Source: Terriglobales bacterium
Lineage (GTDB): Bacteria; Acidobacteriota; Terriglobia; Terriglobales; Acidobacteriaceae
Reading direction: 5' to 3'
Assembly (NCBI GenBank): GCA_035561515.1
Contig: DATMXP010000001.1
Span: 1 to 64,000 of the forward strand
Length of the DNA: 64,000 bases
Below the pieces are notes generated by a model that saw only the letters and a list, made by a program, of their open reading frames with translations, had not been told where the DNA came from and did not search any database. Positions 25,438 through 35,133 of this stretch are shown here, one piece after another. Each line of letters begins with the position of its first letter. The stretch's first letter is position 1. The translations under genes were made by a program, and so were the position numbers.

Positions 25438-25802
25438 TCGTTCTCCCAATGATCTGTTCGGTATAGGTGCTTTTCGGAGGGGCCAAGGTCGGATTTGCGG
25501 CGACGGCCCTAATCAAGCGAACAACTTAAGTGCAGTTATGGTTCCAGCCGCCACTTCGGCGAGGATGCCTGTAAGTGACTGATAATTCGTAGGGTTTACC
25601 ACACGTCGACTGCTTTTCGAACCAGATAGGGTATCCGCATTCCCACACTTGGCAGTTATCAACCAGCAAACAGAAACAACGGTCAGGGGCGCCGAAAAGA
25701 AAAATATTCCCGTTTCAGACACAAGGATGAATTTCGTACACGCCAGGTGGCCTCACATGACGTGAATCGAAATAGCTTGTTGAGTATTCCAATAAAGTAG
25801 AA
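25438..25802. promoter_or_regulatory. 365-bp divergent intergenic region
   Basis: It separates the kinase-fold gene from the flavoprotein gene and must contain both promoters. A 69-codon minus-strand frame (25513-25722) has one hydrophobic segment but only a GTG start without ribosome site, so it is not called. I see no clear operator or RNA motif. Confidence 0.3.
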
Positions 25803-26525
25803 ATGAGCCAGAGATCCACTTTTACAGCCCGGCTACGCCAGTCGGTGCCGCTTTCCGATGCCACCCGACATCTGCAGTTTGAGGTAGAGGACCTGCCGAG
25901 CTTCGACTTTGAACCTGGGCAGTTCATCTCCATGCAGGCGGAACATGACGGTCGCGAAATAACTCGTGCCTACTCTATAGCTTCGTCACCAAAGCATGAA
26001 AGCGTGTTTGACGTTTGCCTGAACCGGGTTAGGGAAGGCTTCTTCTCGAACCTGTTGTGCGACCTTCCCGAAGGCTCGCGGGTGAAATTCCATGGGCCGC
26101 ATGGATATTTCATCCTGAAGAATCCTGTCCGCGATTCCATCTTCATTGGCACCGGTACCGGCATTGCCCCACTGCGTGGCATGTTGCACTGGTTGTACGA
26201 GGAGCCGGGCCGCAACCAGGGCCGCGAGTTCTGGCTTGTGTTTGGTGTTCGTTCCAGCGAGGACCTGTATTACCACGACGAATTCAAGCAGATGGAAGCG
26301 CAACATTCGAACTTCCATTACGTTCCTACGTTAAGCCGACCCGATGAAAACTGGACGGGTGCCCGCGGTTACGTGCAGGAGCACGTGCGGGAAATTGTGG
26401 GCGACCGAAAGGACATGGACGCGTATATCTGCGGCCTGAAGGACATGGTGAAAGCGAACCGTGACCTTCTGGTCAAAGATCTGGGATGGGACCGCAAATC
26501 GGTTCTATATGAGCGATTTGACTAA
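25803..26525 (+). CDS. ferredoxin-NADP reductase-like FAD oxidoreductase
   Basis: A 240-residue flavoprotein. The FAD domain shows RAYSIASSP (the RxYS motif) near residue 59; the nucleotide domain shows GTGTGIAPLRGM near 117-128 and a C-terminal CGLKDMV. The last residues (LYERFD) resemble the C-terminal end of ferredoxin- or flavodoxin-NADP reductases. It would shuttle electrons between NAD(P)H and a one-electron carrier. No [2Fe-2S] domain is fused, so the partner must be encoded elsewhere. Family secure, physiological partner unknown. Confidence 0.85.
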   Translation: MSQRSTFTARLRQSVPLSDATRHLQFEVEDLPSFDFEPGQFISMQAEHDGREITRAYSIASSPKHESVFDVCLNRVREGFFSNLLCDLPEGSRVKFHGPHGYFILKNPVRDSIFIGTGTGIAPLRGMLHWLYEEPGRNQGREFWLVFGVRSSEDLYYHDEFKQMEAQHSNFHYVPTLSRPDENWTGARGYVQEHVREIVGDRKDMDAYICGLKDMVKANRDLLVKDLGWDRKSVLYERFD

Positions 26526-26667
26526 GTTCCAGCTCGCTTCCCACGGCGACAAGATATGCGTAGGGTGACGAAGTGGATTACCACGGTTACCTAAGGTCCA
26601 TAACCTCCGTTAAGTTGTCAGAGGGCTCCGTGCGGGCGCAGTATCACGGCTGCAGTATGGGGGTGAT

Positions 26668-26787
26668 ATGAGTTTGAGAACGAAAGTCAGAGCGCAAAGC
26701 TGGGAAACGCGGGCATGGGATTTCATTACGGTTGCCGTAATGTTGGTGACTGCGTTTAGCTGCGCGATTTGGATGGTCAGAAGCTAA
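26668..26787 (+). CDS. hidden 39-residue single-span membrane protein
   Basis: A short frame with a basic N-terminus (MSLRTKVRAQSW) followed by one hydrophobic span, about residues 17-37 (DFITVAVMLVTAF...AIWMV). GGGGG lies about 4 bases before the ATG, and a perfect 8-bp hairpin follows the stop by 7 bp. This order of ribosome site, frame and terminator argues for a real small gene. No family is recognised; it could be a small regulator of a membrane complex. Confidence 0.5.
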   Translation: MSLRTKVRAQSWETRAWDFITVAVMLVTAFSCAIWMVRS

Positions 26788-26794
26788 TAGGATT

Positions 26795-26814
26795 GGGCGC
26801 ACCCCTGTGCGCCC
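26795..26814. terminator. terminator-like hairpin between convergent genes
   Basis: A perfect stem, GGGCGCAC (26795-26802) with GTGCGCCC (26807-26814) around CCCT, lies 7 bp after the small membrane-protein frame and 12 bp from the stop of the UDP-xylose synthase gene. There is no T run. Confidence 0.55.
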
Positions 26815-26826
26815 ACGAAACGCCGT

Positions 26827-27774
26827 TTACCGGGCTGCCGCAGTCTGTGCCGTTGCACTCCTGAAGTACTCCAGGGACATCTTCAATCCCTGCTCGAGTT
26901 GTATCTTTGGTTCCCACCCGAACAGGCGCTTTGCCTTGGAAATATCCGGACGCCGCTGCTTCGGGTCGTCCTGTGGCAATGGCTCGAATCGGATGCGGCT
27001 CTTTGACCCCGTCACCTGAATCACTCGCTTTGCGCATTCCAGGATCGTGAACTCATTGGGATTGCCGATGTTCGTAGGCAGGTGCTCATCTGACTTCGCC
27101 AGACGGAGAATCCCTTCGACCTCGTCCGACACATAGCAGAAACTGCGCGTCTGGGAACCATCGCCGTAAACGGTGAGGTCTTCCCCCGTCAAAGCCTGCT
27201 TCATGAAGTTCGGAATTACACGACCGTCATTGATCTGCATCTTCGGTCCGTACGTGTTGAAAATACGGACGATGTGGGTATCAACTTTGTGATATCGCAA
27301 GTACGCCATCGTCAGGGCTTCGGAAAACCGTTTTGCTTCGTCATAAACAGAACGTGGGCCGATCGGATTGACGTGACCCCAGTACGTCTCCGTCTGTGGA
27401 TGCACTTCCGGATCGCCATAGCATTCTGAGGTGGATGCCATGAAGTACTTCGCGCCGTGCCGTTTTGCGTACTCCAGTGAGTGGAAGGTGCCAAACGATC
27501 CAACCTGAAGCGTTTCGATTCCATGCTCCATGTAATCGACCGGGCTCGCGGGTGAGGCGAAGTTGAACACGTAATCCACCGGGCCGAACTCAAACGGAGT
27601 CGAAATGTCGTGGTTCCTGAACTCGAATCGCGGCTCGTTCGCAAGATGCGCGATATTTTCTTTGCGGCCCGTAATCAGGTTGTCGATGCAAAGGACCGAG
27701 TGTCCTTCCGCTAGCAGGGCATCGCAAAGGTGAGATCCCAGGAATCCGGCACCGCCGGTGACAAGAGTTCGCAT
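26827..27774 (-). CDS. uxs: UDP-glucuronate decarboxylase (UDP-xylose synthase)
   Basis: A 315-residue short-chain dehydrogenase/reductase of extended type. It has the NAD loop GGAGFLGS (7-14) and catalytic YxxxK at Tyr144-Lys148 (SVYDEAKR). [17 protein letters not shown] and the [10 protein letters not shown] segment are typical of UDP-glucuronate decarboxylase. It turns UDP-glucuronate into UDP-xylose. The start overlaps the stop of the UDP-glucose dehydrogenase gene by one base (TAATG), giving coupled synthesis of the enzyme that makes its substrate. It is the last gene of the minus-strand polysaccharide cluster. Confidence 0.9.
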   Translation of the reverse strand: MRTLVTGGAGFLGSHLCDALLAEGHSVLCIDNLITGRKENIAHLANEPRFEFRNHDISTPFEFGPVDYVFNFASPASPVDYMEHGIETLQVGSFGTFHSLEYAKRHGAKYFMASTSECYGDPEVHPQTETYWGHVNPIGPRSVYDEAKRFSEALTMAYLRYHKVDTHIVRIFNTYGPKMQINDGRVIPNFMKQALTGEDLTVYGDGSQTRSFCYVSDEVEGILRLAKSDEHLPTNIGNPNEFTILECAKRVIQVTGSKSRIRFEPLPQDDPKQRRPDISKAKRLFGWEPKIQLEQGLKMSLEYFRSATAQTAAAR

Positions 27775-29201
27775 TATTCTGCCTTTCCGCGAGTGGCCGC
27801 GAGTTTGCCGTCTTTTTGCGGCGGACGTGTCAGCGAAGGCTGCACGTCGGCCCGGCCAACACTGGAATAGATGAATCCATTGGCCGCCATGTGGGCTGGG
27901 TCGTGCAGATTACGCCCATCCACCACGATTGGATAGGTCAGGCTCGCCTTCAGACGTGGCAAATCGAGTTTCGCGAATTCAGGCCAATCCGTGAGAATCA
28001 AGAGTGCATCCGCGCCGTTGGCTGCCTCGTAGGCGGATTCGCAGTAAACCATGTTCTCGCTGGGTAATGTCTCTTTTGCACGCTCCGCTGCTGCCGGGTC
28101 GAAAGCACGGATCTCGCAGCCCTCCTTGAGCAGTGCCTTCACGATTTCAATTGCCGGGGATTCCCGGATATCGTCGGTCCCGCCTTTGAACGCCAGTCCC
28201 AGCACCGCCAGGCGCTTGCCTTTTAAGGTCCACAGTGCGTTCCGGACTTTCCGCAGGAATCGCGCTCGCTGTTCGGCGTTAATATTCATGACCTCCTGGA
28301 GCATGCGGAAGTCGTATCCCGTCTCACGCGCAACGGATGAAAATGCCTTCAGATCCTTCGGGAAGCAGGATCCGCCGTAGCCGACTCCAGGGTTCAGGAA
28401 GCGTCGCCCAATCCGCGAATCGCTGCCGATGCCGTCGCATACTTCTTTGATATCGGCGCCGACTGCTTCACAAATGTTTGCCACGGCGTTAATAAATGAA
28501 ATCTTCGTGGCAAGGAAAGCATTTGAGGCGTGCTTGATCAACTCGGCGCTCTTCGTGCTGGTAATGATAATCGGAGGAGGAATCGGAGCGCCCGTCGTAT
28601 TAGGAATCAGATTTTTCGATTTATAGTAGGCGCCTGACGTTAGCGGCTCGTAGATGTCCTTCAAAACTGACGCGCAGCGTTCGGTGTCAGCCCCGACAAC
28701 AATGCGGTCGGGATAGAGGAAGTCGCCGACGGCAGTTCCTTCGCGCAGAAATTCCGGGTTCGATGCCACGTCGAAATGGTCGGGGTCGGCTCCATCGAGC
28801 AGCATCACCCGCCGCACCCAATTGCTGGTGAAAACAGGAACCGTGCTCTTCTCAACCACGATCTTATAGTCATCGATTGCGCCGGCAACTTCGCGGGAAA
28901 CCTGTTCCACGTAAGAAAGGTCCGCATCTCCCTGCTCGGTCGAAGGTGTACCAACGGCGATGAAGATCGCCTGGCTCTGTTTGACCGCGCCGGGAAGATC
29001 AGTCGAAAACGTCAGGTTCTTTCCACGATGTCGCTCCAGCAACTCCGGCAGGAACTCTTCATGGATGGGGACACCCCCATCCTGCAACATCGCAATTTTC
29101 TCGGCATCGTTATCGATCGAGATCACCTGGTGCCCGATCTCGGCAAAGCACGCAGCCGCAACAAGACCTACATAACCGGAACCAATGACAGCAATTCGCA
29201 T
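27774..29201 (-). CDS. ugd: UDP-glucose 6-dehydrogenase
   Basis: A 475-residue NAD-dependent enzyme oxidising UDP-glucose to UDP-glucuronate. Seen are the Rossmann loop GSGYVGLV (8-15), [14 protein letters not shown], the catalytic Cys279 in [12 protein letters not shown], and the C-terminal UDP-binding domain ([17 protein letters not shown]). A stretch of about 20 residues around 195-215 ([14 protein letters not shown]) appears longer than in standard enzymes. The C-terminus has a basic tail. It is coupled to the UDP-xylose synthase gene; together they convert UDP-glucose to UDP-xylose for a surface polysaccharide. Confidence 0.95.
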   Translation of the reverse strand: MRIAVIGSGYVGLVAAACFAEIGHQVISIDNDAEKIAMLQDGGVPIHEEFLPELLERHRGKNLTFSTDLPGAVKQSQAIFIAVGTPSTEQGDADLSYVEQVSREVAGAIDDYKIVVEKSTVPVFTSNWVRRVMLLDGADPDHFDVASNPEFLREGTAVGDFLYPDRIVVGADTERCASVLKDIYEPLTSGAYYKSKNLIPNTTGAPIPPPIIITSTKSAELIKHASNAFLATKISFINAVANICEAVGADIKEVCDGIGSDSRIGRRFLNPGVGYGGSCFPKDLKAFSSVARETGYDFRMLQEVMNINAEQRARFLRKVRNALWTLKGKRLAVLGLAFKGGTDDIRESPAIEIVKALLKEGCEIRAFDPAAAERAKETLPSENMVYCESAYEAANGADALLILTDWPEFAKLDLPRLKASLTYPIVVDGRNLHDPAHMAANGFIYSSVGRADVQPSLTRPPQKDGKLAATRGKAE

Positions 29202-29229
29202 AAGAAGACCAGTTCTTAGATTTCGGGGT

Positions 29230-30714
29230 TTACTTTACACCTACGGCTATTAAGCTCAGACCCTTCCATGGCCAGACCCGATCGATCGGACGCATCAACG
29301 GCAACAGCATGTCCAAAGTTTTAAGTTGGAGTCGTGAAAAGCGTTTGCGCCTTAGGAACTTGGAATTAAGGTTCCAGCCGGGAACCGACATCCGGTTGAA
29401 GTCATCCATGTGCTCAAGCTTGAATCCCACCGATTCAAGCAAGGTGCGCAGTTCACCGGCCTCGAAGCGCATGCGCCGTCCGCGCTCCGTATCCAAAGTG
29501 CCGAATCGCTTCTTGCCCTGCGGTACCTGTATGATGACCCGCCCACCTTCGCGCAGGCTGCTGTACGCCGCAGCCAGAGACGCCGCGGGATTATCGAGCC
29601 CTTCCAACACATTGAGCAGCAAAACTGTGTCGAACTGCGACTCCAGACCGCGGAATTGTTCGGGCTGCCCCGGATCGAGTTCCATCACGTGCAGGTACGG
29701 CTTCCCAAGCGCGTACGAGCGCAGGTACGTCAGGTAATTCGGATTGACCTCGGCCGCCACATATAGGTCGCGCGGAATAAATTGGTTCGTAATACTTCCG
29801 ACACCGGCTCCAATTTCAAGAATCTGGTTGCCGACAAAGGGACGAATAACCTCACCTAGCCACAGTGTGAACCGCCGCGCTTTATCCAGTTCCGAGATCA
29901 GCCGCGTGCCGTACTGGTCGTTCTCATAGAGATCGTCGATCAGCGTCCAATGCGCCATCGCCGCAAGCGCTAGCATTCCGTCGCGTGGACGAATCTTCTT
30001 GCCCTCCGCGTACGTCCGTGGCAGATATCGGATCGGCACCTCGAACACTCGCGCGCTTCGCTTCGCCAGCTTGAACGTCAACTCGATCTCGAATCGAAAA
30101 TCGTTACTGCGGATTGGGATTGATTTCAGCAGTGTCGTGTTGATCGCTTTGTAGCAGGTCTCGACATCGGTGACGTGCAGGTCTGTCAACCAATTGCACA
30201 TCGTCGTGATGCCCTTGTTCATCAGCGTGTGGCGGTACATCAGTGCCCGACGATAACTTGCCGACAGGTACCGCGACCCAAACACCGCGTCGGCGCCCTC
30301 TTCGGCGAACGGCACCAGTAGGGAAGGGATGTCCGCCGGGTTGTACTCGAAATCCGCGTCATGTACGACGCATACATCGCCGGAAGCCTGCGCAATCGCC
30401 GTCCTCAGGGCTCCGCCTTTTCCTTTGTTCGTCTCATGCCGGATGAGCGTGATCCGCGAATCCTCGGCTGCCAGCCGCCGCAGCACATCGCTGGTTCCGT
30501 CCTTGCTGCAATCATCCACAATGATCACTTCCAGTTCGCTGATCAGCGGATGCTGAAGCGCCAGCACTCTTCGAACGCTGGCTTCCACCACGTGGCGCTC
30601 GTTGTACACAGGAATAAGGACGCTGAGCCGAAAGGCACTCCGGGGCGTCTGCGTTTGCGTGTACGCTGGCTGGTGTTCCACGGTTTCGTCTGTGTTGGAT
30701 GGAGTGCTGGCCAA
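29230..30714 (-). CDS. bifunctional GT2 glycosyltransferase - SAM methyltransferase fusion
   Basis: A 494-residue two-domain protein. Residues 28-250 are a family 2 glycosyltransferase of the dolichyl-phosphate-mannose-synthase kind: LSVLIPVYNE, EVIIVDDCSKDGT and VVHDADFEYNP as the DxD-type site. Residues about 285-460 are a class I methyltransferase with ILEIGAGVGSIT as SAM motif I, VAAEVNP as motif II and FDTVLLLNVLE further on. No membrane anchor is seen. The fusion could transfer a sugar to polyprenyl phosphate and methylate a lipid or sugar, but this coupling is inference. It lies between the WecA-like and ugd genes on the same strand. Confidence 0.85.
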   Translation of the reverse strand: MASTPSNTDETVEHQPAYTQTQTPRSAFRLSVLIPVYNERHVVEASVRRVLALQHPLISELEVIIVDDCSKDGTSDVLRRLAAEDSRITLIRHETNKGKGGALRTAIAQASGDVCVVHDADFEYNPADIPSLLVPFAEEGADAVFGSRYLSASYRRALMYRHTLMNKGITTMCNWLTDLHVTDVETCYKAINTTLLKSIPIRSNDFRFEIELTFKLAKRSARVFEVPIRYLPRTYAEGKKIRPRDGMLALAAMAHWTLIDDLYENDQYGTRLISELDKARRFTLWLGEVIRPFVGNQILEIGAGVGSITNQFIPRDLYVAAEVNPNYLTYLRSYALGKPYLHVMELDPGQPEQFRGLESQFDTVLLLNVLEGLDNPAASLAAAYSSLREGGRVIIQVPQGKKRFGTLDTERGRRMRFEAGELRTLLESVGFKLEHMDDFNRMSVPGWNLNSKFLRRKRFSRLQLKTLDMLLPLMRPIDRVWPWKGLSLIAVGVK

Positions 30715-30837
30715 ACTCGCCTCGGTATCGGACTGCCCAAATCAGGCCATCGGCACCGCCCCATATGCAGCACGAAAGTCGGGCGATCCTCACGAAAGTA
30801 TAAACCAGCAGCTGTCACAGACAGGAACAGTTAAGGC

Positions 30838-32397
30838 TTATTGCGGAGAGATCGCGGCGACCGTCCTGACCGTGTCGTTCACCTTCGGGAGGACGACGAA
30901 GGTTGCTTTCTCGTGCGCAGCCCGTAGTGCCCGCTCCACCGCATCTGCCAGCACCGTCTGGAATTGTCCGGTCAGCAGGTTGATGTCCAGCATCAGGTTG
31001 CGGTCGCTGTGTCTGCGGTGCACGGTGAATGTTGCCTGCTGCCCGTGCTTGGCAATGAGGGCCAGCGCAAGCTGCCAGTGGGCGTCGTCGTTCAGGGGCG
31101 CCGAGCCTTTGCGCCACTCGAAGCTGTATTGGCCGTTGTAGCTTTTCTTCAGGGCTTCGGGAATTTCAGCATGCTCCGTCGGACGAAAGGAGAGCTCAAA
31201 CCCATCGAACTCATTTCCTTCGAAGGCCGACTGCAGCGTCAAGCAGATTGAGTTCAAGTCGTTTGCCGAACTCAGGTCCTCAGTCGCTCGCCGGATTGCG
31301 AGGTTATTCACGATCACCTGTTTTTGTTCGACAGTCCGCTTGGCCGTGCGACCCAACTCCGCGAATTCGTGGTAGCCGAGATGCTGCACTCCAAACACCA
31401 TCAGCACCCCTACCACCACCAGCACAACACCCAGCGAACTGCCCGCCGGATACAACAGCAGGCTCAGCAGTCCTAGCAGTGCCGAAACTCCGTACAGCAT
31501 CACCACGGCCTGCTTGTGCGAGAATCCGCGCTTGATCAGCTTATGGTGGATGTGCTCACGGTCGGCCGTAAACAGCGGTTGCCCGCTGAGGAACCGCCGC
31601 GTCACCGATAGAAATGTATCCAGCAGCGGCAATCCAAACGCCAGCACTGGGATGGCCACCGCCACTACCGTCGTACCTTTTTGCGCTCCGGCCAGCGAAA
31701 CGGCGCTGAGCATGAATCCCAGGAACAGGGAACCCGAGTCGCCAAGGAAAATCGTCGCTGGGTTGAAGTTGTAGCGGAGAAATCCCAGGATCGCCCCGGC
31801 CAGCGTAACCGTCATCACCGAGATGAAGGCGTTGCCGGCGAACATCGACACCACAAAGACCACCAGCGTGGAAAAAAGCGCCGACCCCGCCGACAGCCCA
31901 TCCAACCCATCGATCAAATTAAAAGCATTCGAGATCAGCAGCACCCACAGTACAGTCAGGACCGCCGATATCACGCCGCTCAACTCCTGATAGCCCGAGA
32001 CGATCGGGAAGAAGTAGATCCTTATGCCGCCGTAGTAGAGCAGAAGTCCGGCGATTACCTGAACCCCGAACTTCACCCTCGGCGGTAGGGATTTCAGGTC
32101 GTCATAAAGCCCGAGCACAAACATCAGGCACGCCGGCGCCAGCACCGCGAAAGTCGTGTACAGTCCGAAGCCAGTCACGTGACCGCGCAGTCGCCAAAAG
32201 GCTACGTAGCTCACCGCCACCACGAGAAACGAAATGCAGATCGCTACGCCGCCCAGGCGCGGAATCGGGCTGGAGTGCATGTCACGATTGCGCGGGGTCG
32301 TGCACGTCCAGCCAAAGCGCATCGCCGTGTTGCGCACGTAGTGCGTAAGCACTGAGGACAGCAGCAACGCAGTGATGAAAAGTCCCAGTAGGTACAC
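30838..32397 (-). CDS. WecA/TagO-type polyprenyl-phosphate sugar-1-phosphate transferase with C-terminal extension
   Basis: A 519-residue MraY-family enzyme that starts polysaccharide assembly by moving a HexNAc-1-phosphate from UDP-sugar to undecaprenyl phosphate. About ten membrane spans fill residues 1-350. Catalytic motifs are LYDDLKSLPP, NAFNLIDGLDGL, GDSGSLFLG and the HIHHKLIKRG loop typical of WecA/TagO rather than MraY. An extra soluble domain of about 150 residues (370-519) is beyond the family's usual end and unassigned. It is the first gene of the minus-strand cluster that also holds the fusion glycosyltransferase, ugd and uxs. Confidence 0.9.
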   Translation of the reverse strand: MYLLGLFITALLLSSVLTHYVRNTAMRFGWTCTTPRNRDMHSSPIPRLGGVAICISFLVVAVSYVAFWRLRGHVTGFGLYTTFAVLAPACLMFVLGLYDDLKSLPPRVKFGVQVIAGLLLYYGGIRIYFFPIVSGYQELSGVISAVLTVLWVLLISNAFNLIDGLDGLSAGSALFSTLVVFVVSMFAGNAFISVMTVTLAGAILGFLRYNFNPATIFLGDSGSLFLGFMLSAVSLAGAQKGTTVVAVAIPVLAFGLPLLDTFLSVTRRFLSGQPLFTADREHIHHKLIKRGFSHKQAVVMLYGVSALLGLLSLLLYPAGSSLGVVLVVVGVLMVFGVQHLGYHEFAELGRTAKRTVEQKQVIVNNLAIRRATEDLSSANDLNSICLTLQSAFEGNEFDGFELSFRPTEHAEIPEALKKSYNGQYSFEWRKGSAPLNDDAHWQLALALIAKHGQQATFTVHRRHSDRNLMLDINLLTGQFQTVLADAVERALRAAHEKATFVVLPKVNDTVRTVAAISPQ

Positions 32398-32610
32398 GAA
32401 GCTGTTCCTGCCGGCCTATTTGGTTCCCCAACCGCGACCGACGTTGATTTACTCAGCTTCTTTCGTGAGTGACTGAACTATAGTCATCACCTTAGAAGAG
32501 GAGCAATCTGTATTAAGCATGACGAATCAGGCTAGCTAACGCATGTGATGTATAGGTGGAATGGCAGGAAAAAATGAGGTCAGAAATGTCAAAAAGGGAA
32601 ACTTAGCAAT

Positions 32611-32889
32611 TCAGATGCCGAGCTTTTTCACTTCTTCGTTATAGTACTTGCGGTAGAGAATATCCCACTCTACGCTGCCCTCGGTGATGGTTCGCCGTTG
32701 GCTCTCGATCTTCTGGCGCGCGGCCGCGTCGATCTTCTCTTCTTCCTTCAGCAACTCTTCAAGCAGACGGCGGACTTCCAGCCGGATGGTGTTCTTGTCC
32801 TCAATGAACTCGATGTCGTCCATTTGCGCCAGGCCCTCGGCCACAGCTCGAGCCACCACATTTACTTTGTCTCGGGAAAGCCTGCTCAT
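32611..32889 (-). CDS. DUF507 family protein, downstream copy
   Basis: A 92-residue charged, helical protein opening MSRLSRDKVNVVARAVAEGL, typical of DUF507. The role of the family is unknown. Its ATG overlaps the stop of the preceding DUF507 gene by 4 bp (ATGA), so the two are translationally coupled. The two copies share the same plan but limited identity, pointing to an old duplication and possibly a heteromer. Confidence 0.85.
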   Translation of the reverse strand: MSRLSRDKVNVVARAVAEGLAQMDDIEFIEDKNTIRLEVRRLLEELLKEEEKIDAAARQKIESQRRTITEGSVEWDILYRKYYNEEVKKLGI

Positions 32890-33164
32890 AGCACCGCCTT
32901 GTACTTGCGCACGAGTTCGTTTTTTACCTTCTTGAACATCTCCTGGTAATTTGCGCCTGATTTTTGCATTTCGTTCGAATAGGCTTCCAGGATTGCTCGA
33001 ACTTCGTCGTTGATGCGGTCTTCGACGGTCAGTTCATCGAATATCGACTGGTTAATTTTCTCAACCACGGGCGCCTGGTTCGGCGCCTCGATGAACTCGC
33101 CTTCGATCAATTTCTTTGTTAGCTGACGGGCCAAGTACCCGACATATTCTTTCGAGAAGAGCAT
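32886..33164 (-). CDS. DUF507 family protein, upstream copy
   Basis: A 92-residue helical protein opening MLFSKEYVGYLARQLTKKLI, with the acidic-basic pattern of DUF507 and no signal peptide or membrane span. It is the first gene of a two-gene operon with its paralogue. A short promoter region (33165-33227) separates it from the DUF4442 gene on the same strand. Function unknown. Confidence 0.85.
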   Translation of the reverse strand: MLFSKEYVGYLARQLTKKLIEGEFIEAPNQAPVVEKINQSIFDELTVEDRINDEVRAILEAYSNEMQKSGANYQEMFKKVKNELVRKYKAVL

Positions 33165-33227
33165 GAGTGATCGGAACCACGTACCAAACCGTTTAGTTTA
33201 GCATACCGAACTTCGCTACCGGGTGCC

Positions 33228-33698
33228 TCACAGATTAGCCACTCTCCGTGCGCTTTTTCGTATGTGTAGCACCTTCGCTGCCTTGGCCACCACGTCGCCG
33301 GTTGAGTCTACGATCTCCACCCGAAACGTCGGTTCAGCCTTCTCAGCCGATTCCAGCGAACCTCGAATCTCATCAAGTTGCTCCTCGGTTATTCGGAAAC
33401 TCGCCTTTACCGTCCCTCGTCCCGGACGCTTGAAGTCGATCGTCGCAGATTTGTCCCACACCACGTACCCACCGCCGAGATTCTCAATCAGCATCAGCAT
33501 GTAGAAGGGATCCACCATCGAATACAGCGACCCGCCGTAGTGCGTCCCCACGTAGTTCCGGTTCCACCAGTGCGACCTCAGTTCCACATCAACTGCCCTC
33601 CAATCCGGGTCAAGTCGAGTGACTCGTATTCCCGAACCTAAGAATGGAGGCCACAGGTTCAACCAGCGCCGGATGTGGCGCTTCATAACGATGTGCAT
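33228..33698 (-). CDS. DUF4442 hotdog-fold thioesterase-like protein
   Basis: A 156-residue protein of the DUF4442 family. The motif VGTHYGGSLYSMVDPFYMLML sits where hotdog thioesterases carry the N-terminal part of the central helix, and KSATIDFKRPGRG forms the following strand. It may act on acyl-CoA esters, but no activity is established for the family. ATG 33698 (or 33686) is chosen; the frame runs on to 33803, where it meets the divergent gene's start codon, and the extra residues look non-coding. Confidence 0.7.
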   Translation of the reverse strand: MHIVMKRHIRRWLNLWPPFLGSGIRVTRLDPDWRAVDVELRSHWWNRNYVGTHYGGSLYSMVDPFYMLMLIENLGGGYVVWDKSATIDFKRPGRGTVKASFRITEEQLDEIRGSLESAEKAEPTFRVEIVDSTGDVVAKAAKVLHIRKSARRVANL

Positions 33699-33802
33699 GA
33701 TGCCATCATGGCACCGAACGATTGTTTCCCCAATCCCTGCTCCACCGGCGTTTCCAAGGGGAGTATCATAAGAACACAGTACCCGGGGTGGGACGGAACG
33801 CA

Positions 33803-34267
33803 ATGCAGGACGACCTGACTACAGTTCGCGACGATATGACGGCCTTTATCGAAGGCCACGGCATGCAGCGTTACCACGGCTACGTGAACGAAGACGTGCA
33901 GTCCGTCATGTGGGACTTCCACGAGAACAATGACACGTGGAAGGACTTCGTTGAACTTGCGAAGCACAGCGGCGCGCCATTCCTAACCATGAATTACGTC
34001 ACACTTGACCGGGAAGATGTCGATTTTCTCGTCGAGCGCCTTCGCGGTGCGCCCTATGCCAGCGAAGAAGATGTAGAAGAAGCCCGCTGGCTGCGCGCCT
34101 ACATCGACAAGACCGGGTTCGTCCAACTGGGTTTTCCGTTCCAGGGAACCATGTTCATCTGCGAACTTTCCACCGAGTGGTACGACCGGTACCAGCGGCT
34201 GCTCGACATGGCGGAAGATCTCGGCGGCATCACCTACGAAACCGACGATCAGGACGACGAGCACTAA
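33803..34267 (+). CDS. conserved acidic protein of unknown function
   Basis: A 154-residue soluble, strongly acidic protein ending DDQDDEH, without signal peptide or hydrophobic span. Ribosome site GGGACGG is weak but correctly placed. I do not recognise the family. It is divergent from the DUF4442 gene and lies 18 bp upstream of the TauE gene, so the two are probably co-transcribed. The small, acidic character would fit a binding or inhibitor protein, but this is a guess. Confidence 0.6.
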   Translation: MQDDLTTVRDDMTAFIEGHGMQRYHGYVNEDVQSVMWDFHENNDTWKDFVELAKHSGAPFLTMNYVTLDREDVDFLVERLRGAPYASEEDVEEARWLRAYIDKTGFVQLGFPFQGTMFICELSTEWYDRYQRLLDMAEDLGGITYETDDQDDEH

Positions 34268-34285
34268 CCCCAAACTTTCAGCCTG

Positions 34286-35020
34286 ATGAGTGCCTTCGAC
34301 ACATTTGTGTTTATGGCCGCCGTAATCAGCGGCGCTATCGCCTCCCTGGCTGGCTTTGGTATCGGTAGCGTCCTGACGCCACTGATCGCAGTTCAACTCG
34401 GAACTAAACTCGCAGTTGCTGTAGTTTCTTTTCCTCACTTTGCGGCCACTCTTCTTCGATTCCTGATGATTCGTCAGCATCTCGACAGCCGGGTTTTCGT
34501 CACGTTTGGCGTCGCCAGTGCCGCCGGAGGCCTGACCGGTGCTTTGCTGAATGCACGTTTCGCGAGCGCAGTTCTCGGATATGTGCTGGCATCCTTGCTT
34601 GTGTTTGCCGGAATTTCGGGACTTTTCGGGATAAGTCAACGCATGCGCTTCGAGAAAACAACGGGCATTGTTGCCGGCGCGCTCTCCGGACTTTTCGGCG
34701 GACTCGTCGGCAACCAGGGTGGCATTCGTTCCGCCGCCTTGATGGGTTTCAATCTTGAGAAGCAGGCCTTCGTTGCCACGGCAACTGCAGTCGGCCTTGT
34801 GGTTGACCTCTTCCGGATGCCTGTGTACATCGGCACCCAATCGACGGAGATCAAAGCACACGCATTCTTGATCGCCGTGGCATCCGCAGGCGTCCTAATC
34901 GGAACCATCTTCGGCAAGCGCCTGTTGCAGCGGATCCCCGACCGAACCTTCCGCATCGTGGTCTATCTTCTCGTGCTTGCCCTCGGTGTTTCCATGTTCG
35001 TGAACCCTGCGGGAAAGTAA
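34286..35020 (+). CDS. TauE/SafE family sulfite/organic-anion exporter-like permease
   Basis: A 244-residue inner-membrane protein with seven or eight spans. The duplicated glycine-rich motifs typical of TauE/SafE are visible: GAIASLAGFGIGSVLTPLI in the first half and SGLFGGLVGNQGGIRSAAL in the second. The family moves sulfite, sulfoacetate or related anions; this substrate is not predictable. It follows the acidic unknown gene closely and precedes recJ after 150 bp. Confidence 0.85.
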   Translation: MSAFDTFVFMAAVISGAIASLAGFGIGSVLTPLIAVQLGTKLAVAVVSFPHFAATLLRFLMIRQHLDSRVFVTFGVASAAGGLTGALLNARFASAVLGYVLASLLVFAGISGLFGISQRMRFEKTTGIVAGALSGLFGGLVGNQGGIRSAALMGFNLEKQAFVATATAVGLVVDLFRMPVYIGTQSTEIKAHAFLIAVASAGVLIGTIFGKRLLQRIPDRTFRIVVYLLVLALGVSMFVNPAGK

Positions 35021-35133
35021 GGAGCTATCTGGCTGCTCCGACCACGTACTCCTCCCATCTCCAGCCCGCCGTCCGAACGCCGCGACAATTTTTCGTAATC
35101 CATGTATTGCGTGGCTGTTGATTTAGGCGACGA

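Noticed and set aside
25513..25722. 69-codon minus-strand frame with one hydrophobic segment
   Set aside because: GTG start without ribosome site and no likeness; it cannot be told from chance.
29230..32397. Complete capsule or O-antigen locus
   Set aside because: No flippase, polymerase or export gene is present; only initiation and sugar-nucleotide genes are seen.
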